A stretch of 64,000 bases of DNA from Candidatus Brockarchaeota archaeon (lineage in GTDB: Archaea; Thermoproteota; EX4484-205; JAAOZP01): the NCBI GenBank assembly GCA_017601225.1, contig JAFNIX010000001.1, positions 192,504 to 256,503 of the forward strand, given 5' to 3'. Below the pieces are notes generated by a model. That model was not told the DNA's origin and did not search any database. It was given only the letters and a program-made list of their open reading frames with translations. Position 1 is the first letter of the stretch. Each line of letters starts with the position of its first letter. This document shows positions 15,981 through 24,675 of this stretch, one piece after another. The position numbers were made by a program, and so were the translations under genes.

Positions 15981-16344
15981 TTTCCCACTCTTCCTATCCG
16001 TCTTCGACTACGGCTGGTTGAAGAGGGCTCTTAGGGAGGCTGAAGCCTATCTCAAGGAGTCTAAGAGGGCTTCTCCTCCTTTGAAACTCATATACGCGAG
16101 GATGTCAATCCTTTCAAGCAGAATGTTTGTGACAATGCTTTTCCCGCCAATGAGCAAGTATGAAAACGCTAATATTAGCGAGGAAGCTTTAAACCCTATT
16201 GAGTATAGGCTTAGAAGCCTATACGACAAGGCTCTTGAAAAAGTTGAAAAAATACAGCTTTCAGAGGAGGAGGCTGTGGAGATAAGCGATTTCCTGTATA
16301 ATCTTTCCTCCACAATCCTCGAGCAGATTTTAAGTAAGAACTAG
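15961..16344 (+). CDS. Unknown helical protein co-transcribed with S17e
   Basis: 127 aa, TTG start inside the S17e gene. All-helical, cytosolic and without cysteine. Segments such as YGWLKRALREAEAYLKESKRA and RLRSLYDKALEKVEKIQLS suggest a helical bundle of four helices. I do not recognise the family. The overlap with rps17e points to a role linked to translation, but nothing in the sequence proves it. Confidence 0.65.
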   Translation: MKLEKSDFPLFLSVFDYGWLKRALREAEAYLKESKRASPPLKLIYARMSILSSRMFVTMLFPPMSKYENANISEEALNPIEYRLRSLYDKALEKVEKIQLSEEEAVEISDFLYNLSSTILEQILSKN

Positions 16345-16468
16345 TTGGGTTGGCTGACAATATGCTTTTCAGGTTTAAATAGTTCTTTCAACAATAGTTT
16401 TTTAATGATGTGAACTGACCTGCTCTGAGAGAATACCTCTATGAAGACCATGCACCTCTCTGAGGTTT

Positions 16469-17062
16469 TCAATCATGCTTAAAATTTCTGAGTCTCTTCA
16501 AGTAACTGTCAACGATCATGGGCGGAAGCCCAATGTCTATCAGCATATCTCTGAATTCATCTATGGTTTTACCGCCTTCCTTAAGGTTCTTCTGAGCAAG
16601 GCTTCTAACCGTTTCCCCAATCTCATGGGGGAAAATAATCCATTTCTCTGTCTTCTTGACGTAGTAATCCGGTTTAAAAGTGCTCCAAGGCTTATAGTAG
16701 ACGGTTGCAACCTTAACCTCGCGAGCACCCTTGTCTTCGAGATGCTTGCGAACTATCTCTAGGCTTCTACCAGTGTCTGCAACATCATCAACAACCAGTA
16801 CCTTCTTCCCATTGACGTCGACGTTAACATCCTGCAGTATCCTTGGCTCACGACCTGTTTTTTTAACATCCTCGTAGAAGGCAACCCTTATGATGCCTAT
16901 TTCCGGTTTTTCAAACTCATCCGAAAAAATCCTGAGCGGGACTAGTCCCCCCCTTGAGACCCCGATTATCACTTCCGGCATATATCCAGATTTCAAAACT
17001 TTCTCAACGAGCTCTAGGGTAAGCTGGTAGAAATGCTCCCAGCTTATTACTTCGAACTCCAT
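16469..17062 (-). CDS. Xanthine/guanine-type phosphoribosyltransferase
   Basis: 197 aa. The PRPP-binding motif VLVVDDVADTGRS is at residues 88-100, and the pyrophosphate loop GVSRGGLVPL is at about 34-43. The C-terminal KTEKWIIFPHE motif is typical of the archaeal/bacterial Gpt-Hpt group, which salvages 6-oxopurines onto PRPP. The DDVADTG acidic pair binds the ribose. It stands alone and diverges from the Cgi121-like gene. The exact base (xanthine, guanine or hypoxanthine) is not certain. Confidence 0.85.
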   Translation of the reverse strand: MEFEVISWEHFYQLTLELVEKVLKSGYMPEVIIGVSRGGLVPLRIFSDEFEKPEIGIIRVAFYEDVKKTGREPRILQDVNVDVNGKKVLVVDDVADTGRSLEIVRKHLEDKGAREVKVATVYYKPWSTFKPDYYVKKTEKWIIFPHEIGETVRSLAQKNLKEGGKTIDEFRDMLIDIGLPPMIVDSYLKRLRNFKHD

Positions 17063-17069
17063 TCCGGCT

Positions 17070-17098
17070 TTAAAACTTAAATGCTATAAAATAAATGT
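17070..17098. promoter_or_regulatory. Shared AT-rich divergent promoter
   Basis: The 63-nt gap between the phosphoribosyltransferase and Cgi121-like genes holds CTATAAAATAAATG at about 17082-17095. Read on the plus strand it is a TATA box about 30-40 nt before the ATG at 17126; read on the minus strand TTTATTTTATAG lies about 25 nt before the start at 17062. Confidence 0.45.
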
Positions 17099-17125
17099 TT
17101 TTATCCGGTTTCGGTTCAAACATTC

Positions 17126-17668
17126 ATGTTGGAACCTGTTCGAAGCATAGATTCACTGGACACGTGCTTCGCACTTCTATTGGTTGACAGACTCCCGGAA
17201 GAATGGGTTAATATAGCCACTGATTTGAAGAAGAGTAGGAGGATTTTTATTCAGTTTTTCAACCCGGCCTGCTTGGTGAGCGAACTAATACCTTTCCTGG
17301 TCTACAATGTTCACCAGGCTTTCAAACACAGGTATAACGTGCTTAGGGGATTTGAGCAGGAGCTTCTAGTGGCGCTTTACGGAAAGAGGAGCTTCCAAGA
17401 GGCGTTATCCACTCTTGGAGCACCAGTTTCGCAGCGGGCAGCCATACTAGTGGTTTCAGAGGATGTTGCAGTCTTAAAGGAGGCGGTTGCTGCTTTAAAG
17501 GAAGAGTTTTCAAAGAGAGGGTTGTCTGTTGAACCTTTCAGGGATGATGAGCAATTGTTCACAGCCTTCTGGAGCAGCCTGCTTTCTAGGGATCTTAAAG
17601 TTGAAGCATTAAAGTATTCCGACGTGCTTGAGCTTGTCAAGGAAAGAATAGCACTACTATATGTTTAA
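17126..17668 (+). CDS. KEOPS complex subunit Cgi121-like
   Basis: 180 aa. The key family region is HQAFKHRYNVLRGFEQELLVALYGKRSFQEAL (quoted here in the sense of its pattern: His, Ala, then R-x-x-E-L-L-x-x-L-x-G-x-R at residues about 56-87). Cgi121 binds the tRNA CCA end and supports Bud32 in the KEOPS complex, which makes the t6A37 modification of ANN-decoding tRNAs. The length is slightly above the usual 150-170. Bud32 and Kae1 are not in this window. The C-terminal third is more divergent. Confidence 0.75.
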   Translation: MLEPVRSIDSLDTCFALLLVDRLPEEWVNIATDLKKSRRIFIQFFNPACLVSELIPFLVYNVHQAFKHRYNVLRGFEQELLVALYGKRSFQEALSTLGAPVSQRAAILVVSEDVAVLKEAVAALKEEFSKRGLSVEPFRDDEQLFTAFWSSLLSRDLKVEALKYSDVLELVKERIALLYV

Positions 17669-17806
17669 AACAGGCTTGTAGCTAGAAGCCGTCTGCTCAT
17701 GTAAATTCGTGCTTTGAACGGCTTTAAGAGGCTTTCTTGGGAGCCTGACAGTTGAAGAAGAGGCTCGCAAGATTAAAATACTAGTTTACATGCAGAAGAA
17801 ACAGCC

Positions 17807-18532
17807 TTGGAGGCGCCGGAAATAGTAGTGGACGTTAAAGAGGTCACTAAGGATTATGTTCTTAGGAGCGGTGTGGTTAAGGCTTTAAAAGGGATTGACC
17901 TACAGGTGAAGAGGGGTGAGTACGTGGTTGTAATGGGCCCCTCTGGAAGCGGAAAGACGACGCTTTTCAACATGATCGGTGGCCTAGATAAGCCTACGAG
18001 CGGAAGCGTCTCCATAGATAGTATAAACTTAGCGCAGATGAATGACCGACAGCTCGCATGGGTTAGAAGCAGGAAAATAGGCTACATATTTCAAACGTTC
18101 AACCTGATACCGGTGCTCTCGGCCCAGGATAATGTCGCGCTGCCAATGGTCTTCCTCGGAATAAGCAAGGAGGAGAGGCGTAAGAAGGCTGCTGAGCTTC
18201 TAAGCCTAGTCGGATTGGGAGACAGGCTTAGCCACAGGCCGCAGGAGCTTTCCGGCGGACAGCAACAGAGGGTCGCGATCGCAAGAGCGTTAGCGAACAA
18301 TCCTTCCATAATACTTGCAGACGAGCCTACTGGCAACCTTGACCTCTCCACGGGGCTTTCAATAGTCCAGCTGCTCTACAGGCTTAAGGTGGAGAGAAAC
18401 ACTACTGTTATATGTGCTACTCACGACCTTAAAATGGTGGATGTGTCGGATAGGCTTGCATGGCTTAGAGACGGGGTTATAGAGAGGATTGAGGAAAGGA
18501 CGACAGTAACCCTGACCGCAGAAGAAATGTAG
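17807..18532 (+). CDS. ABC transporter ATP-binding protein (LolD/MacB type)
   Basis: 241 aa, TTG start. Walker [10 protein letters not shown] at about 44-52, Q-loop IFQTFNLIP, signature LSGGQQQR at about 145-152, Walker [13 protein letters not shown] at about 165-176, and the switch His in CATHDL. The DEPTGNLD and FNLIP motifs mark the MacB/LolD/FtsE group, which powers MacB-like permeases. No permease gene is adjacent, so it is an orphan ATPase here. A TTAAAATAC box about 27 nt upstream supports the TTG start as a near-leaderless one. Confidence 0.85.
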   Translation: MEAPEIVVDVKEVTKDYVLRSGVVKALKGIDLQVKRGEYVVVMGPSGSGKTTLFNMIGGLDKPTSGSVSIDSINLAQMNDRQLAWVRSRKIGYIFQTFNLIPVLSAQDNVALPMVFLGISKEERRKKAAELLSLVGLGDRLSHRPQELSGGQQQRVAIARALANNPSIILADEPTGNLDLSTGLSIVQLLYRLKVERNTTVICATHDLKMVDVSDRLAWLRDGVIERIEERTTVTLTAEEM

Positions 18533-18609
18533 ATTGAGAAGCATGCTTCACAGTTTTTAACCGGGGGATATGTTTTTATACCGCTTTTCAAAGTTTCATC
18601 CGACCCAAA

Positions 18610-18717
18610 ATGAGCGAGGATTTTGACGAGGAGGAAGAAGAGGAGGAAGAGTGGGAGGAAGAGGAAGAGGACTGGGAGGAAGACTGGGAAGAGGAAGAAC
18701 TAGAGGAAGAATGGTAG
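18610..18717 (+). CDS. 35-aa acidic, Trp-containing micropeptide
   Basis: An ATG frame of 35 codons ending with TAG at 18715-18717. The product has 23 Glu, 4 Asp and 4 Trp; the Trp residues are at 15, 22, 26 and 35, and the body is runs of Glu such as DEEEEEEEEW. There is no basic residue. A TATA-like TTTTTATA at about 18573-18580 lies about 30 nt upstream, so it appears to have its own promoter and a nearly leaderless transcript. It sits 57 nt before the ABCE1 start. Simple-sequence DNA could produce such a frame by chance, but the clean start, stop and promoter argue for a gene. A binding role to a basic partner (histone, ribosome) is only a guess. Confidence 0.5.
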   Translation: MSEDFDEEEEEEEEWEEEEEDWEEDWEEEELEEEW

Positions 18718-18773
18718 ACAAGGCAAAGCTTTTTCTCACGTAGTTTTTCAGAGTTTTTCATGGTCGATACAGA

Positions 18774-20552
18774 TTGGTTAGAGTAGCCGTAATTGACAGG
18801 GACTCCTGCAAACCTGAGAAGTGTGGAAAACCCTGTAGGAAATACTGTCCAATAGTTAGAATAGGCCAGGAGGCAATATACTTCGTGGAGGACAAGAATC
18901 CTCCTGTGATTAACGAGCATCTGTGCAGCGGATGCTGTATATGCGTTAAGAAGTGTCCTTTCAACGCCATATGGGTGGTAAACCTTCCTGATGAGCTTGA
19001 GAAAAAGGTTTTCCACAGGTATGGTGTTAACGCTTTCAAGCTCTATGGTTTCCCAGTTCTCTCTAAGGGCGCTGTTACAGGTATTCTTGGTGAAAACGGA
19101 ATAGGCAAGTCGACAGTGTTGAAGATAATAAGCGGTATTGTGAAGCCGAATCTTGGCAGGGTTGGTGAAGACGTGGATGTGAATGAAATCCTGTCTTTCC
19201 TAAGGGGGAATGTTTCATTCAACTTGATTGAAGACATTTTCAAGAGTAGGGTGCGATGCATCTATAAGCCACAGTATTTAGATGATATTCCCCGAATCAT
19301 CGGCGGTAGAAGCGTAAGGGAAACGCTTGAGAAGGTGGATGAGAAAGGAGTTTTAAACGAAGTCTTGGAAAAGCTGGATTTGAAAAGCATTGTTAACAAC
19401 AAGGTTAGCAACCTGAGCGGTGGAGAACTGCAAAGGCTGGCTGTTGCAGCGGCCTTCATGAGGAGGGGCGACGTGTACTTGTTCGACGAACCATCGAGCT
19501 TCCTGGATGTAAAGCAGCGTCTCAATGTGGCTGAGCTAATATCCTCTCTGAAGGAGGATGGTAAGATAGTCGTTGTTGTGGAGCATGATCTCACTTTGCT
19601 CGACTATCTTGCCGACTATCTGGTCATAATCTATGGGCAGCCATCTGTTTACGGTATTGTTTCACAGGTCTTATCGGCGCGTGTCGGAATAAACTCCTAC
19701 TTGGAAGGCTATATAAGGCAGGAGAACGTCCGTTTCAGGAGGGAAAGAATAAGGTTTCATGCTCACAGCCCGGCGGAAGCGTCTCCAGCGTTGAAAATGT
19801 TTGAATGGCCATCTATACAAGTTTCTCTAGGATGCTTCACCCTTAAGGCTGAGAAAGGCTTCATAGGAGTTGGGGAAGTCATAGGCATAGCTGGCCCAAA
19901 CGGGATAGGTAAGACAACAATGCTGAAAGAACTTTTGAAATATTTCTCCGGCGGAGAATCTCTGTCAGACAGGGATCTAGCTAAAAGAATAGGCTACAAG
20001 CCGCAGTATGTCTCCGGCATGTTTAGCGGGGTTGTAAGCGACCTTTTGAAAGAGGCTTACGGAGGCGAGGTGCCTGAGGTTCTTGAAAGCGAGCTGATAA
20101 AGCCCCTTAAGCTTGACAGGCTTTACGATAGGCTTGCTGAAACACTTAGCGGCGGCGAGCTTCAAGCGCTCGCAATAGCAGTGGCTCTTCTGAAGGATTC
20201 TCCAATATACTTCTTGGATGAGCCGTGCGCGTACTTGGATGTTGAGCAGAGGCTCGTCGTCATACGTGCGATACGCCATACTGTTATGACTAAGAAGGCT
20301 TCAGCGTTCATTGTTGAACACGATATTGCCGCCTTGGATTTTCTTTCAGACAGGCTTATCTTCATACAGGGTGAGCCCGGTGTCCAGGGGTATGCTTCTG
20401 AACCATTAAATGTCGCCGAGGGTATGAACAGTCTTCTCAAGTATCTGGATGTAACTCTCAGAAGGGAGCCTGAAAACCTTCGACCCAGGATAAACAAGAA
20501 GGATTCTAAAACAGACAGGCTTCAAAGGGCCCAGGGAAAGTATTACTACTAG
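18774..20552 (+). CDS. abce1: ABCE1 ribosome recycling ATPase (RNase L inhibitor homolog)
   Basis: 592 aa, TTG start. An N-terminal Fe-S domain with eight cysteines (CKPEKCGKPCRKYC at about 10-23 and CSGCCICVKKCP at about 47-58) is followed by two ABC domains: Walker A GENGIGKST at about 107-115 and GPNGIGKTT at about 374-382, each with an LSGGELQ signature and DEP Walker B. This is the universal archaeal/eukaryotic factor that splits 70S/80S ribosomes after termination. Length is normal. The ATG 14 nt upstream is in another frame with a stop after eight codons and is not the start. Confidence 0.95.
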   Translation: MVRVAVIDRDSCKPEKCGKPCRKYCPIVRIGQEAIYFVEDKNPPVINEHLCSGCCICVKKCPFNAIWVVNLPDELEKKVFHRYGVNAFKLYGFPVLSKGAVTGILGENGIGKSTVLKIISGIVKPNLGRVGEDVDVNEILSFLRGNVSFNLIEDIFKSRVRCIYKPQYLDDIPRIIGGRSVRETLEKVDEKGVLNEVLEKLDLKSIVNNKVSNLSGGELQRLAVAAAFMRRGDVYLFDEPSSFLDVKQRLNVAELISSLKEDGKIVVVVEHDLTLLDYLADYLVIIYGQPSVYGIVSQVLSARVGINSYLEGYIRQENVRFRRERIRFHAHSPAEASPALKMFEWPSIQVSLGCFTLKAEKGFIGVGEVIGIAGPNGIGKTTMLKELLKYFSGGESLSDRDLAKRIGYKPQYVSGMFSGVVSDLLKEAYGGEVPEVLESELIKPLKLDRLYDRLAETLSGGELQALAIAVALLKDSPIYFLDEPCAYLDVEQRLVVIRAIRHTVMTKKASAFIVEHDIAALDFLSDRLIFIQGEPGVQGYASEPLNVAEGMNSLLKYLDVTLRREPENLRPRINKKDSKTDRLQRAQGKYYY

Positions 20553-20578
20553 TGTTTTCAAAAGGGTTAAGTTTTTAA

Positions 20579-21295
<717 letters not shown>

Positions 21296-21496
21296 CTCTC
21301 TGTTAGTGTAGTATAAGTGATGGAAATTGACCGCTGAGAGTAGCCCTTGAAAGGTGATTCCTATAAATTACCTCATCCAAATCCTTAAGACATGTGACCA
21401 TCAAAGTGCTGGACTTTTCCCCACGCCATTATTGCTGAACACTTCTTCAAATTCGTAGCTACGCTTAAATGCGAGTTCTTACTAGTATCTAATGGG

Positions 21497-22201
21497 ATGA
21501 ATCCTAAGCTTAGGAAGCGGTTTGTGGATTCTATAGAGTATTTGAGGAAGATGGACTTCTTCCGGGACTACTCTAACCTGTCCTCGGAGGAGATCTTCGA
21601 CAGGATTCTCAACGGGGAGATGGAATATATGGATTGGTGGGAGGAGTGGAAAAAAGAACATCCTGTTGAAGGAGGAGCTGGAGGAAAATCAAATTTTTAT
21701 CCTTATTCCCATGGAAGTTCTCTTCTCATCTCCATAGAGAAGAACCAGGCCTCTTGGATGAAGAAGAGCGATGCTAAGATAGATTACGAGATGATCCAAT
21801 TCGATACGAAGAGGGTCATGGTGGAGGATCCGGAGACGAGAGGTTTTATAGACGAGATGGGCATAGCTATAATCAACAGGCTTTCAAGAATATCGAGAGG
21901 GATTTTTCAACCGATCAGTGTGAGTAGCAGGTGGACCCTCCCCCCGGAGCTCAAGTGGTGCGTGAACGAGGTCAGCTTCGACTACAAAGGCAGGAGGCAT
22001 ACGATCCAAATCGTACTACGACATGATTTCATCGAGGATATGGGCCTCAGGGAATTGAACGAGATCATCGAGGATACCGGATACCAGTATTATCAGATAA
22101 ACGAAAGGGATGTGGACTACTACGTAGTAGTCGTACTGACGAAGGAAGAGGCTGAGAAGCTGGAAAGGGAAAGGGGATGGAGCTTCGAATACCTATATTA
22201 G
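21497..22201 (+). CDS. Unknown accessory protein
   Basis: 234 aa. Begins MNPKLRKRFVDSIEYLRKMD and is rich in Trp, Asp and Glu (EYMDWWEEWKKEH at about 48-60). Predicted alpha/beta with strands near the C-terminus (YYQINERDVDYYVVVVLTK). No family recognised. It is the only plus-strand gene within the tpiA insertion and converges on the Glu-rich nuclease-like gene with a 4-nt overlap of the ends. About 200 bp before it, between tpiA and its start, show no other gene. It may be cargo of the same element. Confidence 0.6.
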   Translation: MNPKLRKRFVDSIEYLRKMDFFRDYSNLSSEEIFDRILNGEMEYMDWWEEWKKEHPVEGGAGGKSNFYPYSHGSSLLISIEKNQASWMKKSDAKIDYEMIQFDTKRVMVEDPETRGFIDEMGIAIINRLSRISRGIFQPISVSSRWTLPPELKWCVNEVSFDYKGRRHTIQIVLRHDFIEDMGLRELNEIIEDTGYQYYQINERDVDYYVVVVLTKEEAEKLERERGWSFEYLY

Positions 22202-24672
22202 CCCGGTGGCAGTGCATATGACACTGAATCGTAGGACATTCTTACAACTTTATTCTCAATGTCAAAGTAGATTGAGAATACCCAATAAGTATCGATACCC
22301 TTAATTACCCTCTCCTTATCCCCATCTTTCAGGATAAGGCCATACCTCTTAATCGGCTCCATGTAATCCTCCCTAAGTTGCCTCGCACCATCCCTAAAAC
22401 GTTTCGCAAGATTATCTGGATTCTCTGTCGTTTCAACTTCCACCACCATGAAGCGGCCGTCTTTAATCTCGATCACTAAATCTACTTTTCCTATTCTTTT
22501 ATCACTCTCATCCCTGATCCAAACCTCCTTGTATATCGATTTCACATCCGTAATTTCTGGAATTCCCTCACCCGGTATGACAGCAGCGACCTTATCTCTC
22601 CCGATATTTCCTAGTTCCGTAGTACTGCTGGCCTTCTTAATCCTTTCAACCTCTTCACCGCTCAGCTCCCTTAAGCATGAGAATTTGGGAAGAAGTTGAA
22701 TTTCAACGTATTTCAGCGCCTCAGCATCTTTGGGTACGTTAACCTCTAGCCCCTCTGTTCCGCAAACGGCATACCTTCCATTGTCGAAGTATGCAACTAG
22801 CACCAGCTCCCCTTCCTTGATCTTCCTCTGCAGCTCTTCGGTATTGTAGTATCCGAATATCTTCCTCAGTTCTTGAAGTAGTCTAAGCCTTTCTCTTCCT
22901 TTTACTGGAATATTGAGGTAATATTCCTCTCCTACCTTCCATTCCTTGACAAGGATCGGGACAACTGACTCTCGGTCTCTATGCTTTATTATCAACAAGT
23001 TCTGCTTAACTTCCAATGTGGCTTCTTGATAGGATCTTTCATCAAGAATATTACCAGAAATGAGGGAAACTGTTCCATCCTCGAAGAACGCGAAGTATAT
23101 CTCAACCCCCTTTATGCTCTTCTGCTTAAGCTTAACCCTCATTGATGCTCCATGATCTGTGCCCCAGCTCAGCGGCTCAACTCTTTCAACCTCTATTTCT
23201 TTTCCATCCACTATTAACCCATTCCTCGGGCTGAAGTAGAAGTTTGAACCTTTGCATCTGAAGTGTAACGAATAATTGTATCTGAGGATGGCGATCTCCA
23301 CATCTTTCCCCACCAGTTTATCTTTAAGTCTCTTAGGAATATAGATAAAGAGTTCACCGGTTCCTCCTTTCTCTTTATACCACTCGAAGATCTTTCCATC
23401 TTCCTTCCTCGCCACCCTTATCAAATACGGGCCCTTCTCAAGCCGCATTCTCTTGCGATGTATTTGACCGGACTTAGGTATCGTCATTTCAAACCTGCTA
23501 ATGACTATCTCCTCGCCCTCCGAGCTAAGCGCCTCCTCCCACGTGCCCCCTACTTCTGACGATTCCTCTTTTTCTTCAATCTCTTCCTCATCTCTTTCAA
23601 TTTCTCCGACAATTTCCTCCTCAATCTCTTCAACCAACTCCCCGGTTCTCTCTTCAACTTCCTCCTTAACTAACTCCTCAGCTCTCTCCTTGACGACTTC
23701 CTCCTCAATCTCTTCCTCTTCGGCCTCTTCCTCATTGGCTTCCTCAACTAGTTCTTCAGTTCTTTCTTCAACAAGCTCTTCAACTTCCTCCTCAACAGGT
23801 TCCTCAACTTTCTCCTCAATGGCCTCCTCAACCCTTTTCTCAACAAGCTCTTCACCAGGTTCCTCAACCCCTTCTTCCCTAACTTCCTTGCCAGTCCTTT
23901 CGAAGCCCTCGATGACTCCTTCAAGAGACTCTCCCCATCCCATCAGCTCTTCGAATTTTTCCTCCAGGATCTCGAGTTCTTCCATTGGTTCTTCATATAT
24001 CTCTTCGGGCTTCTCGTATTCCACGAACTTGGAGAGCTTTTCGACCCGCTCCTCTATCTCCTGAGGTTCCGCAACTCCTTCGAGTAGCCTCTCGAGGGGG
24101 CCCTCGGATTCCGCTTCCTTCTCGATTTTCCTCGCCGTGGCCTCGAACAACTCCTCCCTACATAGTTCCTCCTGCCTCTTCTCCTCCTTACTAAGCTCCT
24201 CCGCGAGGTCCTCTAATTTCTCCTCCCTTTGGAGGGTCCCCTCCTCCGCCAGCATCTCAATCGCCTCTATCAACTCCCGGAGGTGGTCCTCGGTCTCCAC
24301 CGCCTCGATCCCTTCATTTTCCTTCCCAGGCTTATGCAGGAGCACAAGCCCACCCGACGTTACTGCCTCGCGCTCCTTCTCCTTACGTTCCTCCTTCTCG
24401 TATTCTTCCTTCATATACTCCTTCCCCTCCCGCTTCTCGTCCTCGGACAAATTACCCTCCATCATCAGCAGGGAGGAGTTCTCGTATTCTTTTGCTTCAA
24501 CCTTAGGCTCCTCCTCTTGCCCCTCTATCTCCTCCCACCTCTCCATGGCCTCCTCTAAGTAGCGCTCTAATTCCTCCTCCCAGTTTTCGCTCTTGATGAT
24601 GCGCTCCTCCCACTCCTCCTCGTACCTCTTCAGCCTCCTCTCGTAGTTCAGCTCTGCGCTGAACTGGCCCAT
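22198..24672 (-). CDS. Large Glu-rich protein with C-terminal PD-(D/E)XK-like domain
   Basis: 824 aa. Residues 1-390 are low-complexity and extremely acidic; from about 255 to 370 a 4-5-residue unit of the form VEE-x-VEEPVEEEVEELVEE repeats, likely a long charged helix. Residues about 390-690 form beta-rich globular domains without a family I can name. The C-terminus (about 728-775) has KVDLVIEIKDGRFMVVEVETT, the D-x(n)-E-x-E core of a PD-(D/E)XK-type nuclease, though Thr stands where Lys is usual, followed by a QLREDYM helix. It overlaps nothing upstream but starts 3 nt after the stop of the TGT fusion gene, so the two form an operon. A nuclease or restriction-like role is inference. Confidence 0.65.
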   Translation of the reverse strand: MGQFSAELNYERRLKRYEEEWEERIIKSENWEEELERYLEEAMERWEEIEGQEEEPKVEAKEYENSSLLMMEGNLSEDEKREGKEYMKEEYEKEERKEKEREAVTSGGLVLLHKPGKENEGIEAVETEDHLRELIEAIEMLAEEGTLQREEKLEDLAEELSKEEKRQEELCREELFEATARKIEKEAESEGPLERLLEGVAEPQEIEERVEKLSKFVEYEKPEEIYEEPMEELEILEEKFEELMGWGESLEGVIEGFERTGKEVREEGVEEPGEELVEKRVEEAIEEKVEEPVEEEVEELVEERTEELVEEANEEEAEEEEIEEEVVKERAEELVKEEVEERTGELVEEIEEEIVGEIERDEEEIEEKEESSEVGGTWEEALSSEGEEIVISRFEMTIPKSGQIHRKRMRLEKGPYLIRVARKEDGKIFEWYKEKGGTGELFIYIPKRLKDKLVGKDVEIAILRYNYSLHFRCKGSNFYFSPRNGLIVDGKEIEVERVEPLSWGTDHGASMRVKLKQKSIKGVEIYFAFFEDGTVSLISGNILDERSYQEATLEVKQNLLIIKHRDRESVVPILVKEWKVGEEYYLNIPVKGRERLRLLQELRKIFGYYNTEELQRKIKEGELVLVAYFDNGRYAVCGTEGLEVNVPKDAEALKYVEIQLLPKFSCLRELSGEEVERIKKASSTTELGNIGRDKVAAVIPGEGIPEITDVKSIYKEVWIRDESDKRIGKVDLVIEIKDGRFMVVEVETTENPDNLAKRFRDGARQLREDYMEPIKRYGLILKDGDKERVIKGIDTYWVFSIYFDIENKVVRMSYDSVSYALPPG

Positions 24673-24675
24673 TCC

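Noticed and set aside
18588..19016. A 142-codon minus-strand frame rich in Ser and His
   Set aside because: It is the antisense of the GAG/GAA-rich micropeptide and the ABCE1 start; composition mirrors the acidic codons.
23501..24064. A 187-codon Ser-rich plus-strand frame
   Set aside because: It is antisense to the Glu-rich repeat of the nuclease-like gene; poly-Ser arises from complemented GAG/GAA codons.
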